DNA of 64,000 bases from Astrocystis sublimbata (Eukaryota; Ascomycota; Sordariomycetes; Xylariales; Xylariaceae). The position numbers were made by a program, and so were the translations under genes. Location of the stretch: positions 344,847 to 408,846 of the forward strand of contig JAJNNY010000032.1 of assembly GCA_022453515.1 (NCBI GenBank), read 5' to 3'. The notes under the pieces are model-generated. The model saw only the letters and a list, made by a program, of their open reading frames with translations. It was not told the DNA's origin and did not search any database. Of the stretch, positions 36,118-46,798 are shown piece after piece (position 1 is the stretch's first letter; the number at the start of each line of letters is the position of its first letter).

Positions 36118-37582
36118 ATGGTAGTTTCTCTACCCGATCCCCAAAAACTAATAGACACCATGGCTGCACAAGAAGTTGTTCAACCACTCCCATACGGATC
36201 TCAACCCCAGGGACAGAACCTGTCGATCCTAAACGGCCCTGTTGATCCCCCGTTGGTAGATCTGACGTTAGGCGAGCTCCTGGATCTGCAATGCCAGCAC
36301 CATGGTACCCAAGAGTGTATAGTGACTCCGTGGACCGGGGCCAGGTGGACGTATAATGAGCTCAATCAGCAAAGCTCCCAGTTGGCGAGGGCGCTGATGT
36401 CGATTGGCATTGGCGCCGGAGATCGTGTAGGGATCATGGCCGGGAACTGTGAGCAGTATGCTGCTGTCTTCTTCGCCGTGGCGCGCATTGGTGCCATTCT
36501 GGTGATTCTAAACAACACTTACACGCCGACTGAAGCTCTTTACGCGTTGAGTTTCTCAGGTATATACTGCTTGATCACGATACGAATTGAAGGGACATAG
36601 CTGACATGCGTCGTAGATTGCAAGGTCTTCTTTACAACACAGAAGATCGGCAAGATAGATAATTCGAAGCTGCTAGGAGAGATAGCAGCTCAGAAGCAAC
36701 GCCCAAATGTTGTGATCCTGAGGGGCGAGTCGGGTTCTTACCCGACGTATAACGACCTGATCAAACAAGGTCGGAGAATGAGCAATAGCAACTTATCTAG
36801 GCATGGCCGAAAAGTCCTTGCCCACAACGTCTGCAATCTCCAATTCACCAGTGGAACGACAGGACTACCGAAGGCGGCCATGTTGACACATCACAACATT
36901 GTCAACAACGCCCGTTTCATCGGTGATCGCATGCGCTTGACAGCAGATGATATCCTATGTTGTCCGCCACCTCTATTCCACTGCTTCGGCCTTGTGCTGG
37001 GCCTCATGGCCGTAATCACGCACGGCGCAAAGATCGTATATCCAGAGGAGACGTTCGACCCCGCTGCCGTGCTCCACGCCATATCTGACGAGAACTGCAC
37101 AGCAGTCCACGGTGTGCCCGCCATGTTCGACACCCTATTCAGTCTACCAACGCCGCCCGGCTTTCAATGCGAGAACCTGAGAACAGGCATCATCGCCGGG
37201 GCTCCCGTGCCTCGGTATCTGATGGAGCTGCTGATCTCGCGCTTCGGCATGACCGAGTTCACGAGCAGCTACGGGCTGACGGAAGCGTCGCCGACGTGCT
37301 TCAACGCCTTCACGGACGACGCCATCGAGAAGCGGCTGACGAGCGTAGGCACGCTGATGCCGCACGCGCGCGCCAAGATCGTCGACCACGAGGGCGCCGT
37401 CGTGCCCGTGGGGGCGCGCGGCGAGCTCTGCATCGCGGGGTACCAGCTGCAGGCGGGCTACTGGAACAACTCGGAGAAGACGGCCGAGGTCATGATCCGC
37501 GACGAGGCCGGCGTGCTGTGGCTGCACACGGGCGACGAGGCCGTCTTCGACGACCAGGGCTACTGCTCCATCACGGGGCGCT

Positions 37583-37617
<35 letters not shown>

Positions 37618-37944
37618 TACCCGCTCGAGATCGAGGAGCGCCTGGTGGCGCACGCGGACATAGCGCGCGCTATCGTTACGGGTGTCAAAGATGCTCATTA
37701 TGGTGAGGCTGTCGCTGCCTTTTTGCAGAGTGAGGGTGGGAATAAGCGTCCGACGGATGAGCAGGTCAAGGAATGGGTCCAGCTGAAGCTCGGCAGGCAC
37801 AAGGCCCCGGCGCACGTCTTCTGGCTCGGGGAGAACGGGGTCCCGGTCAATGTGCTGCTGACGGGAAGTGGCAAGGTGAAGAAGTTTGAGATGGCGCGCT
37901 TCGGCGAGGAGATCTTGAGGAAGCAACGTCTGGAGAAGCTGTAG
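36118..37944 (+). CDS. Acyl-CoA ligase of the siderophore cluster (SidI-like, AMP-binding)
   Basis: Adenylate-forming enzyme, probably mevalonyl-CoA ligase (mevalonate + ATP + CoA). Exons 36118-36559 and 36617-37944; the 57-bp intron has TAGCTGAC and CGTAG, restoring YALSFSDCKVFF. Length is 589 aa, or 575 aa from the ATG at 36160, whose CACCATGG context is better. Motifs: P-loop LQFTSGTTGLPKAAML, PPPLFHCFGLVLG, YGLTEASPTC, LHTGDEAVFDDQGY, GRFKDIIIRGGENIYPLEIE and the C-terminal catalytic Lys in TGSGKVKK. All core residues are present, so it should be active. In Aspergillus SidI supplies the CoA ester that SidH dehydrates and SidF transfers. The assignment to SidI rather than another 4CL-like ligase rests on the neighbours and the iron-type promoter site. 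The C-terminus EKL is not a canonical PTS1. Confidence 0.87.
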
Positions 37945-38215
37945 GTGTGGTGCACATGCCTTTTTGTGCTCGATGAAAATAAAAGGGATTTAGAAGGGCG
38001 TAAAACATGCAAGCACCATGAAGTTTAGACAAAAATGGGATCATTTGGATCATGTAAATAAAAATTATGGCAAAACTTTCTATCACTTCACAATCCTCGC
38101 CTGTATGCCTTTCTCTTCTACCAGTTCTTCGGCATCTTTCCCAAACAGGCAATACGGTCAACCCATTCCCACATTCCCTCAATCTCTCATCTCCAGTCCG
38201 TTCAGCTAGGCGAGA

Positions 38216-38527
38216 TCAAAGCCATAGTCCCGAGTGCGCATCGGCCCTTTCATCAGAAGAAGAACTGGAGCTGTCGTTGCTATCGGGCTCGTCCAGGAAA
38301 GACAGCACTCTCCTGTGCTCTTTGTCGTGGTAAGAGTACCAGCGCAAGAGCTGTAGAGCTAGGCGCGGACTGAGATTCGTCGTTCCGTGCATTAGGGAGT
38401 TGACCATTTCGAAATGGTTGACGTTCTTGATGCTGATGACGTTGGCGAACCGGTGTTGGATGCGGGCATCGACGGCGCGGGGCGCCCGGACCAGGGTGTT
38501 GAGAACTGCTTGGAGGTCTGCGTCCAT
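38216..38527 (-). CDS. Small hypothetical protein, 103 aa
   Basis: Intact ORF, convergent with the ligase gene. It is protein-like throughout: an amphipathic first half, the segment ISIKNVNHFEMVNSLM, a helix SPRLALQLLRWYSYHDKEHR, and a Ser/Asp/Glu-rich tail. The VNHFE segment resembles the strand-plus-His near the C-terminus of alpha/beta hydrolases, which raises the idea of a remnant of a cluster esterase (SidJ/EstB-like). The frame upstream closes within 50 bp without a clear acceptor, so this is speculative. It could also be a spurious ORF. No signal peptide. Confidence 0.4.
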   Translation of the reverse strand: MDADLQAVLNTLVRAPRAVDARIQHRFANVISIKNVNHFEMVNSLMHGTTNLSPRLALQLLRWYSYHDKEHRRVLSFLDEPDSNDSSSSSSDERADAHSGLWL

Positions 38528-39611
38528 GTCGTGTGTGGTACTGGAACGATCGTGGGGGCAATGGCACGTCTTTTAACTTTTTGACGGCAATTGGAGACTT
38601 TTCATGCGAGTGCCAATGTTTGGTGCAGTTGGTGAAAGTCGATAACTAATGGACGAGGATGTTCGGCGTGGCGGCAATGGCGATTGCCATTATATATATG
38701 ATGTATACATCGCGAGGCACGATCATCACCCCTGAGACTGGGGAGTTCCAAGACGAAAGTTACAATACGTGTACAATTGCATCAAGATTGCGTGCCTATT
38801 TTCATCTCATCAGTACTCCATACCTTGGAAATCGAGCTCCTTATTTGATTGATCCTCAGATGAATGACCATGCATCACCAAATCTAGCCATGCGTGTCAC
38901 TGTGATTGCTTCCTTCATACTCAACTGTGTAGAATTTGCGATTCGATCGGTAGTGCGGCAATGATCCTGCGCAATTGCGACTTGAGTTATCTCCAAGATT
39001 GTGATGCGATGTTTGCGGGTTCGTGATTGCTACTCTTCGTCATGATGCAGAAGAATTTGAGGGTGACGTATCCTGGCATTACCACACAATGAGCATCTGA
39101 GAAGGAATTTCATTCCGATACCCTGAAAGATGTCCCCAAGTTCGTATTGCACCCTTGCTTACCTAAAGGCTAAAGGCAGGGTAAAATCCTGTGTGGAAGC
39201 TCTCGATATCCTTACCTAATGCAGTGATGCATTACAAGCGTCTAGCCAATCTTGAGGTCATGTGATTATTACTAGGTCAGAATGTGTAAATTTGCACAAA
39301 TTCAAGAGAGACTCCATGATGCTCAGATTTATTGTGATGGTGTTCTCGTATTATTCATAGTCGAGTCATGGCTCACATCAACTTGTTCTGCAAGTTCTGC
39401 CATGCCGACTTTGGAAATGTCCACTTGCCTCCAACCTATACGCAAGTCTCAAGATTCATACAACCAGACGCATGATGAGCTGGTTGATCTCATGCGCTCT
39501 TTTCCCTGCCGCCTATGACGAATCGTCGACGGTGTTGTTGTTGGAACGAGACAACAGTGCACATGTACATGTGTAGGTCAGGAGGGTGCTCCACGACGAC
39601 ACTGGCAGGAC
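38528..39611. other. Intergenic region
   Basis: No supported gene; a 101-codon frame at 38659-38964 has hydrophobic ends but no further support. Confidence 0.45.
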
Positions 39612-40656
39612 TCAGTCGTCTCTATCGCTCAAGTCCATATCGGCTGAGCCAGTGTCGCTTTCGCAGTGATTTACATCAACTTGCTTCTTTGTTGCATGTA
39701 GGTTCTGGGCTGTCTTGTTCCGCACCTTCTCTCGAATATCCTCAAGTTTCACGCGAACATGTCCCAGATCCGTCTGGAAGTCCATGAGCTCGTCCAACTC
39801 CGCCACAGGCATGAGATTTTGATCAATGGCCTTCTCCATATCGAAGGCATATAGTCGATTGACAAGCAGACATTCTATGATGTCAACCTCGCCGTGGGAC
39901 GTTGCCCAATTGTTGATTTCGAGAAACAGATCGTGTATCATGTTGGGGACTTGCTTGGCGACCAGCCATATGATCGTGTTGAAGTTGTCTTCAGGGTTTT
40001 CTCGAAGCTGCTTCACCAGATACTCTTGCTGACATTGTTCGAGAGCCTTGCCGCCCCCAAGAAGCATGTCGTGGATCTCTCGCATCTTTGTTCGTACTGT
40101 CTCTGGCTTGGCCATGATCAGGGGTTGCTTCTGCAGGGTTGTTCCGGGTGAGTGCTGATGGGTGTCACGGGTATTGCGAAAGTCGCCATTGAAAGAGCTA
40201 TCGGATATGGCGTCAGAAAGATTCAGGCGACGGACCCTAGCCGCACGCTCTGTCGTTACACCGTTGGCGCTGTCATGAGCTCCGGGGCGCAGCATGGGAC
40301 TCTTGCCGCTGTTGGTGGATTGGGAGTATGTGCGCTTTCGGCCAAAGTATGTCGTCTTGAGCGAAGGCGACAGAGCTAGATGACGCTGTGGGTATCGGGA
40401 CTTGGTTGGTGTGACTGGAGGCTTGGGGCGTAGTTCGGCATGGCTTGCGTCGGGAAAAGTCTTGCGTGTAGGAAGGGTGTTAGATAATGCGTCTTCAGGC
40501 CTCAATCGATAAGCCGTTTCTTGGCCATATGATAGCAAGGAGCAATTCAATAGACCTGGAAGGGTACACATTGATACTTACCTTGTAACGAGTAGTAGCG
40601 GTAGGTGGTGGTCGTGGCGGAAGTCGTTGTGCCACTTTGGGTGGTGTGTACTGCAT
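39612..40656 (-). CDS. Hypothetical protein with helical C-terminal half, about 328 aa
   Basis: Not recognised. Exon 2 (to 39612) is a long clean frame. Exon 1 starts at the ATG at 40656 (MQYTPPKVAQRLPPRPPP). A strong GTAAGT donor after it has no acceptor in phase. The in-phase choice is GTATCA at 40577 with acceptor CCAAG, so exons are 40656-40578 and 40519-39612 (58-bp intron); treat this junction as tentative. The N-terminal half is Pro/Ser/Arg-rich and disordered. From about residue 170 it is helical (MAKPETVRTKMREIHDMLLG, ELDELMDFQTDLGHVRVKLE), with coiled-coil character and an acidic end. Lies between the ligase and SidF genes but has no SreA-type site close by, so it may be an unrelated bystander. 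Confidence 0.65.
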
Positions 40657-42045
40657 GGCGCAAGATTGGAGCCAATTCCTGTGATACCTATGATGGAGAA
40701 TCAAACACAAATGGAATACCAGAGATATTGATGTGGAGAGGAGTTTCAGTTGCTATGTTGGGTAACTGAGACGAGAGCTGTAATATACAATTTACAGGGC
40801 ATCGAGGACTGTATTGTGTTACGAGGAAGGCACATGTTGTTTGTACACCTACCTATCAACTACAACTTGGTTGTAGAGTCGTCCTGGGCATGCTCTAAGC
40901 CCTGAAGGGTTTGAAATAAAGTTTTTGCCTAGAGCTTGCGTCCTCGGTGGCTGCAACTCCTGTTTGCTTTCTCTGCCTCCTTTACATAAGCGACGGCAGA
41001 GCTCGCGATGTTTGTAGGCCACTCATAGAGCAGCGTCTGCTAGACAGCAATATTGGCTGTTAATGCTATCTACCTAGGTACATAGAAATATCTGTTTTGA
41101 CTCGTTTATGACCGAATTATCACTGAATTGTGGCATCACTTAACAACGGTATGTGCTTCTTCTCTTTCATTACCTACCCTGCTGTTAAATAAGCCCTCTG
41201 TACTTGGTTGCATAATGGGGCCCTTAGCTTTGATGCAAACAATACCTATTTTGTAATAATAAAAGTGCATCAACCATTTCGTATTTTCAAATAGTTCACA
41301 TCTTGCATCTTGTGCTTGATTAAGTGTAGCGACAGGTTCTACACTTCCCGGTGATTCGTGAATATAGTAGGTACTTTTGTGATCAAGGAAACTACACACA
41401 CTTAAGATATCTGACTTCAGGTGCTAGCAGATCTTGAGGCTCCCGCAACAATGCAACGTTCCGTCACCTAGCAACAGCAAAAGGTGTCTCGGGAATGGAT
41501 CGGTCTCAATCTTCTTGCATCAGAATATATTCTACGACACAATACCTTCATTAAAGTTGGTTGGGCAACATCCTTGGGTCATTCATCCTCCGCGGTATCC
41601 TTCAGTCACTCGAGGTCTGTCTATGTGATACCTGGTATTATTAATTACCTACCTAGGTACATTAGGTGCCTGATTCTCCATACCTACCTATAATTTTCTT
41701 TGAGAGGAAGTTAGTCAGTTGCCTTACATTAGACACGAAACATATTGCAGAGATGCATTCATGTTCTCGACCGCAGACATTAGCCCTATACATATACATA
41801 TGTATGCAGCAACCATGTGGCTAGGCATGCATCTATCTCCCAGTTGACAAGCCACACACAGTCAAGCTACCCATTATGATTTGGTGACAGTGCTGTTACT
41901 GTGTGTGCTGTAACTGTGCAGAATACCCATTGTACCTACGCTAGGGTTCTGGCTAGGGTAGGCTGGGTTTGGGTGAGCACCGTGGTTCGCCCTGGGCAAG
42001 CTGCCGAGGTCGGAGCAGGAGTCGGACTGACGAGCTGGGGTCTTG

Positions 42046-42054
42046 TTATCAGAT
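42046..42054 (-). promoter_or_regulatory. SreA/SRE-type iron-responsive GATA site (ATCTGATAA)
   Basis: TTATCAGAT on the plus strand, upstream of the SidF-like gene. Confidence 0.7.
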
Positions 42055-42141
42055 CCGAACAAGCCCCACTCAACACTTGCAGGGAAGGTGCCGAGGGGTG
42101 CGGCACACCACAGTGGCAGGCGAGACCAGGCGAGAGAATTT

Positions 42142-42150
42142 TTATCAGAT
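42142..42150 (-). promoter_or_regulatory. SreA/SRE-type iron-responsive GATA site (ATCTGATAA)
   Basis: TTATCAGAT on the plus strand, second of three sites within 186 bp. Confidence 0.7.
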
Positions 42151-42222
42151 CTTCTCTGTAGTGGATGCCCATCATCAGCATTCATCACCCACCCACCCGA
42201 GCCATCCACCAGCCATTTAAAG

Positions 42223-42231
42223 TTATCTGAT
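42223..42231 (-). promoter_or_regulatory. SreA/SRE-type iron-responsive GATA site (ATCAGATAA)
   Basis: TTATCTGAT on the plus strand, about 650 bp before the SidF-like start. Confidence 0.7.
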
Positions 42232-42878
42232 CCGTGGGCGCATGGCTGCCAAGACATGGCCCAACAGCACGCCGCCAATCCTCACTGCCCTTGGCACCTC
42301 ACGATCCGGGCAAGCCATAGGAGCGCCGGACTGCTCATCATTCTGGGATTGCCTTAGCGGCGAAAATTCTGCGGTCCTTGAGCCGGGATGACGGTGTTGT
42401 CGTGCCGTGTCTGCTAGATGTACCTCTCTAAAGAAGGAACATGCTCGATACATGGCGAGCCCCAACCTGCCGAGCTACCATGCTCACCTACGAATCGGTA
42501 TGCGAACATGCAGTTCCTTGAGCCGACATGGTGTCTTCTCAGGGCTAAATCCCTAGTGTGCATTGCAAGTGTCCAGGACAGCCCAGAAACGGCATGGCAT
42601 GACACGACGCAATCGCAGCTGGTACAGTAAATACCAGGCATGCATGCGAGTCCGCTTGGGGGACATTGTCCCCACCAATGCGTGATGCCTCAGGATGCAT
42701 CGGTGTTGCGGTATGCGAGCCACGATCTAAGGCTTCTCAGTCGCGAGCTTCTTTTCTACCTGCTAAAAGGGCGAAACCCACTGGCTACTTAGTATCTCGT
42801 GTACTTAGGTTATTGGTAATCGCGTTGCATCGTACTCAATTATCTCACTTGCAAGCAATCAGTAGTCAGCAAGTGACA

Positions 42879-44292
42879 ATGGCATCATCTTCTGCAGATA
42901 ACGAGCTACTTCTCAAGCTCCCACACCCATATCAGACGCCCTATGGCACGACAAAAACCTCGCGGACAGTCGAGGGCTCAACTCAGTTATTCCAGATCAA
43001 ACCCCTTGACGCTGATGACAAAGCTACTTCGCCGCCAGAGCCGCTTCACAATGACCAGCTGTTCTTTACTGAACCCGTAGATCTCAAGTCGAGCGAGAGA
43101 CCGCCCGTGTCCAACAACACTCCATGGGGTCGGGCCCGTCGCTCGCCCTGCTCGACTTGGGTTTGGGAGGGCGAGACACCGCCTTCGCCCGGGCAAGCAT
43201 GGCTGCTCGTCTACATGCTCTTCACCCTCCGTCCCTCAATGGAGGGCTTCCGAGTCCTTCTCAATGGCGCCGGGAAAGAGATCCTCTCGGCGCAGCTGAA
43301 GACCGTTCTCCTCGCCATTGACCACCCGATTGCGACAGGTCTTACCGATGAGCTCTACGTCCCCCGAAACACATTCTGGCAGGGTGCCGGGTCTCCTTTC
43401 GGACCGCGAACAGCATGGATCCCAGAAGACCTAGAGACCATGTCGAAACCGCTTTCCTCATACCCCATCACTCCCCTCGAGAACGTCATGACCTCGGAGA
43501 CGGGAGTCCACACCTGGCACCCGAGGCGGCCTGCGAAACCACGACCGGGCTCTGTCATCTACAGTCGGTGGATCCCCCACCTGCGCGAGAACTTCAGCAT
43601 GGTCGCGCTGAACTGGCAGGACCCGGAGCATCTCCAATTATTTCACGATTGGCAGAACGACCCGCGTGTCTCACAGGGTTGGAATGAGACGGGTACCCTG
43701 GATCAGCATCGCGAGTACCTCCGCAAAGCCCACGTAGACCCTCATCAGGTCACAGTACTGGCGCGATTTGATGACGTTCCATTCGCGTACTTCGAGATAT
43801 ATTGGGGAAAGGTAAACCGTCGTCCTTTTCGCTCCATGTTCCTTGTTTTCCCGTCGGGAGGTAGTGTTGCGATACAAAGATCGATGTGCGCCCATTTGCG
43901 CAATTGGCTAACGCGATTATGACTTCTAGGAGGATCGCCTCGGTGCATACTACAGCGCAGGCGACTACGACCGTGGCCGACACTCGCTCGTGGGCGACGT
44001 GCGCTTCCGAGGTCCACACCGCGTCACGGCGTGGTGGTCCAGTCTAATGCACTTCATTTTCCTAGACGACCCACGTACCAATTACATCATTGGCGAGCCG
44101 AAGTATACGAATAGCTCGGTGTTGACATATGACTTTATTCACGGTTTCGGACTGGACAAGTTCGTGGATCTGCCACATAAGCGATCTGCTTTTGTGCGAT
44201 GCTCGAGGGAGAGATTCTTCCAGTTGTCGCCTCTCCATGAGAGCGAGAAGGCAGTTGGTGGTACATTAGTCGGGCTATTGCCGAAGCTGTAA
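42879..44292 (+). CDS. sidF: Hydroxyornithine acyltransferase of siderophore biosynthesis (SidF-like, AlcB/IucB domain)
   Basis: Transfers an acyl group (anhydromevalonyl in the SidF branch) from CoA to N5-hydroxyornithine. Exons 42879-43811 and 43930-44292, 431 aa. The 118-bp intron (GTAAAC, GGCTAACG, TTCTAG) restores [21 protein letters not shown]. The open frame runs upstream to 42666, but the ATG at 42879 begins the conserved part. The GNAT-like AlcB domain spans about 235-420: [20 protein letters not shown], the [10 protein letters not shown] loop, [29 protein letters not shown] and the final [16 protein letters not shown]. The N-terminal half ([29 protein letters not shown]) also matches the fungal SidF type. 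SidL, the intracellular acetyltransferase, is the alternative; the cluster context favours SidF. The C-terminus PKL resembles a weak PTS1; Aspergillus SidF is peroxisomal. Three SreA-type sites lie upstream. Confidence 0.9.
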
Positions 44293-44527
44293 AGTAAGAT
44301 GTCCAGTTGTAGGGACCGTGTACATTCACAACGATTTACTTGATCAATTATGACGCAAAAATAATACGTCCATTTGAAAAAAATACCTTGTCTAATACCT
44401 TCGTACATTGTGTTCGAATAACATGAATTCTAGATGCCAACATGATTTAATAACCAATAAATATCCCAATGCCCATCTACAATGCTATATATAACGCCTA
44501 GCTTCCCTGTAAAATAAGTCAAAATCA

Positions 44528-45918
44528 TTACGCTCCTATGCTACCAAGACGAAGGTGGTCCCAAACGACTATGACGATGTCAGTTAGCGCGATGCACACA
44601 AAGAGGGGAGTAGATCTGCAGACTTACTCCTAAACCCTAAGTCTTCCTCGAAAAACAGCTTCATTACTTGCGGGCCGTAGCTCATTTCATCCGAGCCGTA
44701 GGAAAGCCCATTCTTGCCCACAGCCAAACCAATCATGGGTGGGACCTCGGACATCTGCATGAAGTCCGGCTCTTTCTCGCGCAGCTGCTGCAGCATGATT
44801 TGGTGGATGTTCACGCCGGCCATCTTGCCCTGGTGCAGGGCGCCACCGCAGCGCTTGATGCCCGACCAGTGGATTATGTCGCCAATCGCGAAGTGCAAGT
44901 CTGCATTGGGCACACCTGTGGGCAGCTGCATGGTGGGCCGCACATTCACGTAGCCGTCGGCGTCGAGAGCATCTCCGGGCAGGTAGCTGGTGGAGGGTAT
45001 GCTGTTCGAGACGGCGGTGATGACCTCGCTCACGACCATCTTGTGGCCGTTGGTGAACTCGACTTCGTGCACCACCGACCCATCGGCGTTCTTGGTGGGC
45101 ACACTGCCTGCCAAACGGTGGTTCAAGAGCACCTCAACACCGCCCTCCTCGACGAGCTCAAGCGCGCATTCCTTCACCTTGTCAGGCAATGGCTCGGCGG
45201 ACAGGAGCTTGTCTCTTGAGTGTGCTAATGTGACCTGGACATTCGGTTGCAGGTACTTCAATTCAGTAGCCATCTCAATTCCGACCGCACCTGGAGCGAC
45301 GATCAGCAAATGGGATCGTCATCAAACACATCACTGGTACTGACCTCCGCCTACTACGAGCACTGGCGCGGTGCTGTTGAGCACCCGGTCGGCGTGAGCT
45401 CCCACCTCTTCGAGGTACGCCTCTCGTGTCAAAGCCTGCGGCACGACGGGCCATGCTCTCCTCAGACCTGTTGCGGCGACAAGGAAGTCGTAACTCTCCT
45501 CCCGCGTCTTTTGTGTCTTGCGGTCTGAGATGGTGGCCACCTTGTTCTCGCAGTCGACGTTTGTCACTGAACCTTGAACGAAAGACACGTTGGGGCGTTG
45601 CAGCCTTTTGACGTTCTTGTACTCTACCCAGGCTTTCTCTGCATACTCTTTGGAGGCCATGGCGAGTGGCGAGCCGATTAAGTGATCTGGCGATGCGCGT
45701 TAGCGATTGGGAGGGGACGATAAAATGAGCTACGTAGGAGACGTACAGTATCCATCGCGCTCATCGACGATTGTGACGTCGACAGATATCGGCGAGTCGA
45801 GGGCATCGCATTTCTCGAGAAGGTTGATGGCGGCCGAGAGGCCACCGTAGCAGCCACCGGCAACAAGAACACGGTACTGGTAGGCTGCAATCGCAGCGTT
45901 GAAAGTGTTTGACACCAT
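44528..45918 (-). CDS. AIF-like FAD/NAD(P)-dependent oxidoreductase
   Basis: Pyridine-nucleotide disulfide-type oxidoreductase (AIF/AMID/NDH2-like), 405 aa. Exons 45918-45747, 45686-45345, 45290-44628 and 44568-44528. The introns of 60, 54 and 59 bp have GTACGT, GTCAGT and GTAAGT donors, and the last ends in a 41-nt coding exon (IVWDHLRLGSIGA). N-terminal FAD-binding loop VLVAGGCYGGLSAA (about 17-30), DGYYHLIGSPLA, YDFLVAATG, and a second Rossmann loop VLVVGGGAVGIEMATEL split over introns 2/3. VNIHQ and LFFEEDLGF mark the C-terminal part. No mitochondrial presequence or membrane segment is obvious. It ends 236 bp from the SidF stop, tail-to-tail, and has two perfect SreA-type sites 766-880 bp upstream. 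A role in iron metabolism, such as a reductase, is inference only. Confidence 0.88.
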
Positions 45919-46683
45919 TTTGACTGGTCTGAGGGCTCGGAGCATGAGAAAGCAAGACGAAAGGTGAGATAGGAGATACACTCAGAAGGTTCGAATCAAA
46001 CTCTTGATCGTTGGAATTCCTGAAAACAGGGCGATGTGTCTGCCTTTTCAAAAATCCGGAGAGGGGATAAGACACCCGCTTTGACTCCTATAATTGGTAG
46101 CCACCAGACTATTTCTCGGTCCCATACTCGCAACAGCATCCACAAAGACGTCTTACGAACCCGAGAAACAAGGATAAGCACAACCCGGAGCCATGAATTG
46201 AGACGGGGCACAGTAAGTGGCAGCTTGGCCTCTCGGGGTCATCACTAGCCCCATATGGCTGCGAATGGCGACGATCATCAGCGATCTAATAGATAATGAT
46301 TCTAGGGAGCCCGTGCTGCATGTAGCGTACGCACCTACTCAGCATCTGCATGATCAATCTCATTGTGCCGATATCGCTTGGCATTTTACCGACCTCTAAC
46401 ATGCTTACAGAGCGGTTCAGAAACTTCAAACCAAAATTCGGGCACGACACGCTTATCACATGCTCCAAAATGCGAAATCAATGTAACTTTTGACGAAGTA
46501 CTTTCAGAAGCGACACAGGGTAGATAGAAATACCTCAAAGACAAGCAAAATTATACCACCTACTTAAGTACTTACGTAGTGCATGGGAAAACCCCTCACC
46601 TTAAGACTGACTAATTTGGCTGGCTCCAGGACAGCGGTAGTGCGTAGAAACCATCTACCGTTTCGGGCTCCTAGATTTTTTTG

Positions 46684-46692
46684 ATCTGATAA
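46684..46692 (+). promoter_or_regulatory. SreA/SRE-type iron-responsive GATA site (ATCTGATAA)
   Basis: Exact match, 766 bp upstream of the oxidoreductase start. Confidence 0.68.
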
Positions 46693-46789
46693 CAAACGGC
46701 GGGCATCACGCAACCAAATCAAGTGGAGAGTCATGCACGAGTGATTGGTTGAGCTCTCTCCAGCTGGAGCGCCCATGTGGGGAGAGACT

Positions 46790-46798
46790 TTATCAGAT
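46790..46798 (-). promoter_or_regulatory. SreA/SRE-type iron-responsive GATA site (ATCTGATAA)
   Basis: TTATCAGAT on the plus strand, 872 bp upstream of the oxidoreductase start. Confidence 0.68.

Larger units (their letters stand above)
40657..42878. promoter_or_regulatory. Intergenic region with the SidF promoter
   Basis: 2.2 kb without a supported gene. It contains CCTAGG palindromes at 41071-41080 and 41650-41659, and three perfect SreA-type sites at 42046-42231. Confidence 0.6.

Noticed and set aside
37144..37926. 260-codon ORF antisense to the ligase
   Set aside because: Mirror of the GC-rich 3' half of the ligase gene.
38659..38964. 101-codon ORF with hydrophobic ends
   Set aside because: No further support from splice sites, context or motif.
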